Positions 35,282 to 64,000 of a stretch of DNA of 64,000 bases are shown piece after piece (the stretch's first letter is position 1; the number at the start of each line of letters is the position of its first letter). Source of the stretch: Elysia chlorotica (taxonomy: Eukaryota; Mollusca; Gastropoda; Plakobranchidae); contig RQTK01000109.1 in the NCBI GenBank assembly GCA_003991915.1, positions 624,407-688,406 of the forward strand, written 5' to 3'. The notes beneath the pieces were generated by a model that saw nothing but the letters and a program-made list of their open reading frames with translations, did no database searches and was not told the DNA's origin. The position numbers and the translations under genes are program-made.

Positions 35282-35665
35282 TCAACAACCTTTTCGTATT
35301 TGATGAACCCAGCACAAAGAGCACATAGAGATAGGTTGTATTCTTTTGGTTTTTAAATGGTTATCGGTCGAGTAGTATTTGGCTGGGGAGGGGGTTATTG
35401 GTGCAATTGATAGAACGTTTGCTGCTTTTTGCTGTAGCATGCGTCCAATTCTGATACGATCTATCTGATTGTATTGCAGTAGTAGGCCTACCTGATTGCA
35501 TGTTTTGATTTGTTTAAAAAAAACAAAAACGCCTATATCCACTGGCTGGATGACACGTTTTATGTTTGGCGAAAGAGAAACAATATCTTCAATTGCCTGA
35601 CAAAAACGTCTCTCTGACTCGACATTTGAATTTTGGGTTCCAAAATTGAATGTGTTCAAAATCAT
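35282..35665 (-). pseudogene. Fragment of a pogo/jerky-like DDE transposase
   Basis: A 127-residue frame contains PNIKRVIQPVDIGVFVFFKQ, resembling the 'P-x-T-x-H-x-x-Q-P-L-D-x-G-V-F-x-x-x-K' box near the end of pogo/jerky-type DDE domains. The family His is replaced here. The rest (ITPSPAKYYSTDN and on) is not recognisable. Only one catalytic-domain segment is present, so it is a dead fragment. The assignment rests on one motif. Confidence 0.45.
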
Positions 35666-36418
35666 GATTCAGTGTTATTTTCTGTCTTTTCCTTGTTTCG
35701 CCTTGGTCAATTATCTGTTTCAGCCAATTGTTGAAGGCACCATCTTCACTTTAGTCTCAAACGTGTGTTTACATTTCTGTCCCAGAGTTCTTATATGCCT
35801 CTCATCTACCATAGTTTTCTTTTTTTGGCGATTGTTACAACGGTTGTCCCATCAATTTAAAATTATGTGTGTTTATTACTGTGCAATCTATCTCATGGCC
35901 TCATATCATCAAGTGGATTTTCATCCATCATCCTCTTGTCAATACCCCCCCCCCTCCAATACGAAACTGTCATATTTTTTTAAAAGTATATTCCTCATAT
36001 AAAGTAAAAAAGAAAATGTGTCTGCCCTTCTATGAATCGACACGCGACAGGGTGCAATGATTTGTCAAGACATGATTTGTACATCATCGAGTCTGATGTA
36101 AATCAGCCAGGGGGAGTGATTGGTATGCATTACTTGGCTATAGAGCAATATGAAACACGTTTGTCCGTTCGCATATATTTGTCAAACTCTTTGATTTCAC
36201 TGACTGAAGACTAAAAGTTGCTGGATGTCGTCATGACAAGTGATAACGGGAGAACGATATTGCACCAGGTAGCTTCCCCGCCCCACGATCGCACTTTTAC
36301 ATATCTTCAAATATCTTATGACAGTCTAGGTGACTATAACAAAAGTCAACGCTCTTGTTCAAATAACAAATAAATAATTTATGAGAGAGGGGTATATAAA
36401 TATCAAACATACAACTAG

Positions 36419-36424
36419 AGAGAG

Positions 36425-36473
<49 letters not shown>
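36419..36473. repeat. (GA)n microsatellite
   Basis: About 25 near-perfect GA units followed by a G-run (36474-36482). Frames through it are artefacts. Confidence 0.95.
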
Positions 36474-36475
<2 letters not shown>

Positions 36476-38447
36476 GGGGGGGCGGGATGGGGAGAGAAAA
36501 AAAAAAGGACTTAATAAACCAACCCTCAAGAATGATTGGCACGTCAATACTGCGTAACATAAAGATTAATGTTCACTTATGTTTTTCCTTCTCGGGAAGG
36601 CCATAATTTAAAAAAGATGAAAATCCGCTTGTAAGCACTATAATTTAAATCACTTTGAGTTCCCTGACTGCGGACTAACAGGCGCCGGGAGACATTGAGG
36701 AAAAGGGGTGTGATAAAGAAATATTTATTCCTACGTCCTATTCGCCTAGTCCAGTTTACCTATTATGCTTTTATCCCTGCTCACAGCATTGTAAGATAAC
36801 TATGGAAACAACAAACGCTATTGTTTAAGGAAAACTTTTTTTTTTTAAAGAATGGAGGAGTTTTAATTGCCCTGCTTCACTTTAAAAGGATGCTTTAGAG
36901 GAATTGCTTCAAATGATGGTACTGGTAAAATAATGGAAATTACAGTTCACAACGATATCGGGTTCTAAGACGAAATGAGTTTTTGCACGCATATCACATT
37001 ACGCTATTATCTGAGGGTGAGAGGTCATAATAATTTTTATGGTTATAATTATGTTATGTACGCTTAGGCTATTATACATTGTCTATGCTCTAGCCTTCAA
37101 GATCTCTTTGGCTTTCGCATAGTTTTCTCGCGAGGTTACCTCATATGATCCGGGCACCTTCATGTGACGCATGCGCAATGACGATTGAGTCGTCGTTGAG
37201 AGCTGCTGATAAGCAAACCCAAGAAAACTATTTTACTAGAGGTAGAAACAAAATAACAAAAATATTAACATCTAAAGTTATTAAGGTTAATATATTAATG
37301 GAATGGTTTCTATTTAAATTGAACATACTTAGTAATTTAATTCATATTACGCTTTTAATCTAAGGCAAATCTTCGTATTTGGACATTTGCCCTTGCCTTG
37401 GTCACCTAAGACTGAAAACTAAAGATCTCTACCCCATTGTGATCACTAGAACTAGATTCTAGGTCTAGTATTTTGCGGTAGACAAAGATATAGATATAGA
37501 TCTAGATGAAAGTATATTCTAGCAAATAGAAACCTCATTAAGAAGTATATTGCGCTTTTATGTGAGTGTGACAGATCTAGATCTAGGATTCAAAGGGGAT
37601 GGGCTTGCGCAAGAGTTAGGGGGATGGTCTCCCAATTGGGGAGTTGGCTAGTCAACAAAACTTATTGACTTATTGTGCAAATTAGACTAGATTTCGCCTT
37701 CTACTGGATGGGCCAATGTCAGTATACTGTGACCGTTTGAGAGTAAGACAAGTACTAGGGAAGTTGTCCTGGATTTCCCATGATCTTGTGAAATTGTCAG
37801 ACTTACTTGGATTGGGATCCGTTGCTGTGCATAAGATCCTCCTTTGAAACTTCTGGAAGAGCTCCCCCTTCCTCCGGGAAAGAACATATCTACAGGGCTG
37901 AAAATCCTTCTCCTTTAGGCTGAAATCCTCCTTTTTAAAAATCTAGTTCCTACTTTTTTTGGTCTAGTTTCCTCCTTTAATTTTCCTCCTTTTTGTAAGA
38001 AGGTCCCTAGATTTCAGCCTTTTTCATTTGTGTTGAGGCATTCTCAGCTTTGATATCTAGATCTTAGTTCTTGTTTAGTTGCCCAGGATATGAGGATAAC
38101 AGGTCTTTATTTTTATCTGTTCATAGACTAGATCTAGATCTCGAAAGTCGAAGAATTCTAAAACCTAAATCTATACCAATTTGGCCTGCTGGTTAGATCT
38201 AGACCTAATCAGGATGTACATTTGTATGGATTCCATTCCCCTACTACATTCTAGATTGAAAGTAGTCTATACTGGGCAATTGTAATTCATTATGTCGTCG
38301 TCTACCAGCAAGAATTTTTTTTTTGAACTTGATTTTCTAAGCAAATGAATCTTGCATTGTTTGAGTCATTCTTTATAATGACTTGACTTGACTTGACATA
38401 TTCATACATGTTTGAGGCCCGTTAAGGCCTGTTCATTGTTCTTCACT

Positions 38448-38493
38448 TTACACTACTTCATGCGCATGCGCGTTGTGGCAAAAAGTAGTGTAA
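38448..38493. promoter_or_regulatory. NRF-1-type palindrome within an inverted repeat; candidate CNOT4 promoter element
   Basis: TGCGCATGCGCG at 38461-38472 fits the NRF-1 consensus YGCGCAYGCGCR exactly. It is framed by a perfect 11-bp inverted repeat, TTACACTACTT (38448-38458) and AAGTAGTGTAA (38483-38493). It lies 1.1 kb upstream of CNOT4's first coding exon in otherwise AT-rich DNA. A related GCATGCGCAATG occurs near 37170. Promoter function is inferred. Confidence 0.45.
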
Positions 38494-38566
38494 TTTCGTT
38501 TTGTCTCGATTGGGGTTGGTTTTCAAAAAAAATTAATGTGTTGAAACTCATCAGGTAGCTGGTAAC

Positions 38567-38720
38567 AAAGTCTTCAGAGAAGACCCCCCACCCCCTTTTT
38601 TTTTTCCTTTTTTCGCAAGTTTTGTATCAGCCCCTAACTCCTGACATTCTAAGGGGGTAGCGTCTCAACTAGAACATGGTTGTCTCTCAGGTGTCTCTCT
38701 GTCATTATTTTTTTACTGTG
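38567..38720 (-). mobile_element. Antisense fragment of the LINE-associated tRNA-like module
   Basis: On the minus strand it matches 25370-25490: GGCAGAGAGACACCTGGGAG-like sequence, then CAGGATTTAAAGGC-like, ending TTCTCTGAAGACTTTGTTA. It sits next to a forward copy (38960-39165). Confidence 0.6.
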
Positions 38721-38764
38721 GTAATATTATTATTTATTAAAAAATATTAATTTTTTTACATCAT

Positions 38765-38945
38765 TTTTATTGTGGTAATGCCAGTGGACATTGGTGCCAG
38801 AGAGTATGTAGGGTCATCAGCCTGTGACCTTCTGACTAAGTTCTTAAAATGTGGCAACAGAATAGCAAAAGCTCAAGCTACTGGCTGAGATAGCCGAGAA
38901 CAGTTCCCGGTGGATCTGGAGTAGAAGGAATGAGAGTTAGATAAT
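38765..38945 (+). pseudogene. Second R2-like LINE 3' fragment
   Basis: Matches 25090-25260 closely: GTGGTAATGCCAGTGGACAT ... GGGTCATCAGCC ... GATAGCCGAGAACAGTTCCC ... TGGATCTGGAGTAGAAGGAA. It corresponds to the protein tail (MPVEIGA ... SSRWIWSRRN) with shifts and stops. Confidence 0.75.
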
Positions 38946-38959
38946 GACTAAAAATGTCC

Positions 38960-39165
38960 TTACCATCAGGTGCTCAGTTGGCAAATGATTAAGTGCTTGG
39001 ATAAGTGACCCAACCAAGATGAGGGTGTGGGTTCAAATCCTATGCGGTGCACACAAAAAAATGATGGCAGTGTCAAAGTTAAGGGCCAAGACATTTGCGA
39101 GTTTTCTTCTCTGCAGACTCTCTGTTAGTGTTACTATCTCCACAATGAGTTTATACACATTATTA
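38960..39165 (+). mobile_element. tRNA-like module following the LINE fragment
   Basis: Reads AGGTGCTCAGTTGGCAAATG (A-box-like), GTGTGGGTTCAAATCCTATG (B-box) and TTCTTCTCTGCAGACTCTCT. It has the same order and spacing relative to the LINE end as at 25285-25530. Confidence 0.7.
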
Positions 39166-39530
39166 TTTCTATGTTAATGGTAAATTTGACAAAGTTAGTC
39201 TTTTCTTATTGCTAACTAAGAAATGCTGGATTGCAAAAAATGTTGCTTTCCTTGTTATTGCAAAGCTCAAGTCAAATATTCACATGATTTTCTCAATGCA
39301 GAACTCTTGTTGTTTTCATGTCCTGTAAAAGCAAAGCTTTTTTTTTTCAATGATTGCATGACTTACAGGTTAAAGACTAATAATAGAAATAAAGGAATAT
39401 ACTTTCACTTTCCATGATGTCAAAATTATACCTAGGCCTTATTGAGTTATTCTAGGTTTCAAGTGTGATCAGGATATCAATACTCACCAGTCCTAGTTTT
39501 TATACCCAATGTTTAAATGCTTATTTTCAG

Positions 39531-39563
39531 CTTGAACAGCTTGCCATTTCCAAAGAGTCAAAC
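39531..39563 (+). other. CNOT4 5' UTR part of first coding exon
   Basis: Acceptor TTATTTTCAG at 39521-39530 is followed by 33 untranslated bases and then the ATG at 39564. At least one upstream non-coding exon is implied. Confidence 0.7.
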
Positions 39564-60964
<21,401 letters not shown>

Positions 60965-61401
60965 TCAAGCCAAGAGGATTTTTTTTTATATAAAGTTGGA
61001 TGCAAGTAACTTCTTGGGGGGAATCAATTGCAAGTCAAGTTTCATCTATATAACTATAAGGAACTGCTCATGTGTTTACGGTGTTAATTTTACAAACCAT
61101 AATGAATATAAGGAATCTTTCATTCATCTACAAACTAAAATCTAATGAGGTATCTTTCATCTTCTTTTTATGATGTTGAGAGAAAATGGGAGGGTCCCAA
61201 ATTTTAACATGCCTGCTTGGAAACTTGTGGACTACATCGAGAGATGTATCACATAGCGTATAAATCTTCTTTTATTCTAGCTCTTCTTCTAGCATACAAC
61301 ACGATTTAAAACAAAAGTATGCATTGTTGAAGTTTGTTTTTCTTTTAATTATGTGAAATCTTTTATTTCCAGAAATTCTCATAAGAAACCTGTTTGTCTA
61401 G

Positions 61402-61455
61402 TATATTTTATTTTAAGCACAACAGTGAAGTTTTTCATTCTCAGTTTACTGGATA
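61402..61455. repeat. Copy 1 of a direct repeat recurring at the right window edge
   Basis: TATTTTATTTTAAGCACAAC then AGTGAAGTTTTTCATTCTCA and TTTACTGGAT; recurs at about 63949-64000 with a few differences. Confidence 0.75.
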
Positions 61456-61500
61456 GTTTATCCTACGGTATCTTCTAAAGGGAAATAATTTATCTACATA

Positions 61501-61937
61501 CAGTGGAAATCTCACATTACAAAGTCGGATAATTCTAATTTCTCATGAGTGGAATTTTGAAAGAGAATGATATTTTTTTGTCTTTGGCTCTATTAAAAAC
61601 AACTCATAATTCGAAGTTTTTCTGGTTTAGTTCTCTTAATTTGAAGCTCACACCACCCAATAGGCATTAGAAAAGTATGCCACTATCTGTGAAGCAAAAT
61701 TTAATGCTTATTGTTGCTCAAGACAGACCTTTTAAAGAAATGGGGTTAGGAGGTTGCCATATAAAGAAAACAATGAGGAAATCATAAATGCAGTTTTTCA
61801 AATAAGATTAGTAACTGTCTACTAGTACTAATTTTAACACCTTGGAGGTTCAGGTATATCCCCTTCTGTAATTCGAAACCTCTCAGTTCGGAGTTTTGAT
61901 GAAATTCTAAGCAATTCGAATTATGAGGTTTCCACTT
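61501..61937. mobile_element. Pogo/Tigger-type MITE, TA-flanked
   Basis: The left end CAGTGGAAATCTCACATTAC and the right end AATTATGAGGTTTCCACTT are inverted repeats, flanked by TA at 61499-61500 and 61938-61939. Its interior (AATAGGCATTAGAAAAGTAT ... TTCAGGTATATCCCCTTCTG) matches segments of the tandem duplication at 20.8-22.2 kb. Confidence 0.85.
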
Positions 61938-63584
61938 TACATGTATTTCTTTTGCGTGTTTGATTATTAAATACAGGGGGAAAAGTTGATACTGTAAAAG
62001 ATCTTTCGGTTCTCTAGGACTACATTTTTTTTCTGTTAGCAACTATCAACTGTCCATATAGGATTTTTTTAAATACTGACAGTAGTTTATTATACATGGT
62101 GTATATGGTCTTGAGACATTCAATCACTCTGAGGGAAGATACAAGCAGGCATTGATTCATTTCATGTGTTATCTCGTATACTCATCCTTGTTCTGCTTTT
62201 GCTGTTAAGTTTTGTGGATTTACTCCTTACATTCAGAGTTGAGGCAAAATACCCAGATATTTTTCTTTTAGTAGTGATTTTTCCATTTTCATTCCTTGAA
62301 GAGTCTAGCTCTAAAGACTAGAGCAGTCAGTTGGATTTGGAAAGTTACTGTTATAATTGACCCACAAAAGCTATACAAATTAATTCACTGACTGTGTAAT
62401 GATAGATGAAGGAATAATTATTACTTAGATCTTATGGCTCAAGCACACACAATAGCCTCAGCATATTTAATGAGGAGCAACTATGCCTCTATTTTAAATA
62501 TACCATAACACAATCCGTAACCCTGTCTGTGATCTGCCATGAACACGTTGTTCGTGTACCTTACTGAATTTGCAAAACACCATGCAAACTGTGTTCACTT
62601 TTGTCACAGTTTTGCATGGTTTCCAATGTAAATGACAACAGTGGGTGACAGCTGGCACTATGTGCCTAAATATGCATTCAAACACACAAACCAAGTCGGA
62701 GGAGCCTCAAGTCAAACTAACAATGACCCACTTAAAAGCCCAAACTACTTGAGAAGCTGCCAAGGCGTTTTCTACTGGGCTTGATTTATTTATTTATTCA
62801 CCCTATGTTAGTTTGATATGGCTATGGTGTAAGCTTGCTCATGTGACATTCAAGCAGCAAGATTAAATATTAATGAATTAAATGCAGTACACATTATTTC
62901 AAGTGCATTTGTTGTCTTTTATTTATTGTTGTTTGCTGTTGCTTTCCTATTAGTATTAGTACTGAATATTACCACTGTGCCCTCCACCTGATTCAGAATT
63001 TTGATAAATCAATATTTATAATCAGTAAGCATGCCATAATGATCAATTCCATTGTAACTGATAAGTTTTTCATAAATACTTTTCAACACAATCACTTGTG
63101 TCAAACAAAACCGCAACTCTGTATCACTGGAGTTTAAAGATGGTTCTTTCCAAAATTATGCATAAGAATATAGAAAGTGAATTAAAAAAATTAACTGATA
63201 GTGATATGGCAAAAAATATCACGATGTTAAAGGTAATCACGTCTGAACAAAAAAATTATGCATCTTACTCTTAGTCATAAACTGACTTGTTTTTTTTTTA
63301 AATTATTTTTGAAGAGTAATAAATTAATAATAGTAATATATAAAATTAATGTTTTTTAACACGCAGACATCAAATTTTTCTGAAATTTCACATTTTCTTG
63401 AAAAAGACATTTTATGTAAATGTATGCTAAATGACTCCATAAGATATTTGACTTAGATATCATTAAGGGTAAAATAAAAAAAATTATTAAAAAAGCACAG
63501 TGCACATTTTAAATTTGTTTAAAAGGCTGGCAGAGTCCCATTCTTCACTACAAACAATGAAATACTTAAACAATACTAAAAAAT

Positions 63585-63690
63585 GATTGTACCACTGGTT
63601 AGGACACGAGCCACTTGTGTGAAGGTGCTGGATTTGATCCCCAGCATGGACACATTATTTCTGGGTCCCTTGTGTCACCCAAATTGCTTT
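63585..63690 (+). mobile_element. tRNA-derived SINE head
   Basis: CACTGGTTAGGACACGAGCC is A-box-like and GCTGGATTTGATCCCCAGCA is B-box-like, about 35 bases apart as in a tRNA. No cloverleaf good enough for a functional tRNA was found. Confidence 0.6.
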
Positions 63691-63948
63691 CTTGAGAAAA
63701 CACAGAGAGCCTATGGGCAATAAGATCAGCATGAATTAAATAATTTGGCAGAGCAAAACTACAACTGGACTAATTGTATACATGTATGAGGTACAATGTG
63801 AAGTGTGTCACCCAGCATGACATGGCTCTTGAGACATGGTGAAAGTAAAGGACAGAAATGGCAAACTTCCTTACAAATGCTGTTCACCTCAAGCATTCAG
63901 GACCCCAACTTTTTTCCGCAACGCTCTATCAAGAGTATGGGACAATTT

Positions 63949-64000
63949 TTTTTATTTTAAGCACAATATTGTGAAGTTTTCCATTCTTTATTTACTGGAT
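63949..64000. repeat. Copy 2 of the direct repeat at 61402
   Basis: TTTATTTTAAGCACAATATT then GTGAAGTTTTCCATTC and TTTACTGGAT. It runs into the right edge, so its full extent is unknown. Confidence 0.7.

Larger units (their letters stand above)
34656..39530. other. Intergenic region between divergent SCNM1 and CNOT4
   Basis: Holds the SCNM1 promoter (right of 34655), a DDE-transposase fragment (35282-35665), a GA array (36419-36473), TAGATC clusters, an NRF-1-type palindrome (38448-38493) and LINE/SINE fragments (38567-39165). A non-coding first exon of CNOT4 must start upstream of 39531, because that exon begins at a splice acceptor. I could not place it. Confidence 0.6.
60965..64000 (+). 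other. CNOT4 3' UTR and downstream region to the right edge
   Basis: No further gene is supported. The 3' UTR end is not clear; no well-placed AATAAA was found soon after the stop. The region holds a pogo-type MITE, a SINE and a direct repeat at its two ends. Confidence 0.5.

Noticed and set aside
63585..63670. Functional tRNA gene
   Set aside because: A- and B-box-like motifs are present but no proper acceptor stem or anticodon arm; fits a SINE head.

Overview
This is an animal nuclear genome window, AT-rich, with long introns and many decayed transposons. The genes are ordinary metazoan genes with GT-AG introns. The interspersed repeats (tRNA-derived SINEs with an 'acgttaaac' tail, pogo/hAT/piggyBac-type MITEs, R2-like LINE remnants, dispersed TAGATC hexamers) suggest a mollusc, probably a gastropod. 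That placement is an inference from repeat style, not a proven identification. I see no bacterial, plasmid or phage features and no CRISPR array.

Four protein-coding genes can be rebuilt exon by exon, with reading phase preserved across every junction. (1) VPS26, minus strand, 297-5671: the retromer arrestin-fold subunit, 5' part only (217 codons), with its 3' end off the left edge. (2) SNRPA/sans-fille (U1A), plus strand, 10863-17603: complete, 250 aa in six coding exons. (3) SCNM1, minus strand, 23651-34655: complete, 347 aa in six exons, a zinc-finger protein linked to the minor spliceosome. (4) CNOT4, plus strand, 39564-60964: complete, 899 aa in 19 coding exons, the RING/RRM/CCCH E3 ligase associated with CCR4-NOT. 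VPS26 and SNRPA are divergent, SNRPA and SCNM1 convergent, and SCNM1 and CNOT4 divergent. Three of the four act in RNA metabolism, but animal gene order gives no reason to read this as an operon.

The remaining sequence is introns and intergenic DNA shaped by mobile elements. At 5.8-10.8 kb there is a split duplication around a 220-bp CTGT array, an orphan zinc-finger ORF and SINE copies. At 20.8-22.9 kb a roughly 1-kb segment is tandemly duplicated, with hairpin MITEs and a breakpoint inside a SINE. At 24.4-25.5 kb and 38.8-39.2 kb an R2-like LINE tail is followed each time by the same tRNA-like module. SCNM1 introns hold a pogo-type MITE, a LINE copy with 72-bp flanking duplications and a long foldback element. 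CNOT4 introns hold hAT-type and piggyBac-type elements, including an antisense ORF. A perfect NRF-1-type palindrome inside an 11-bp inverted repeat lies about 1 kb upstream of CNOT4's first coding exon.

I did not find a convincing new biological system. The most useful leads are the LINE/tRNA-like composite, the 72-bp duplications, the nested MITE/SINE history of the 21-23 kb array, the piggyBac-like antisense ORF in CNOT4 and the CNOT4 micro-exon terminus.
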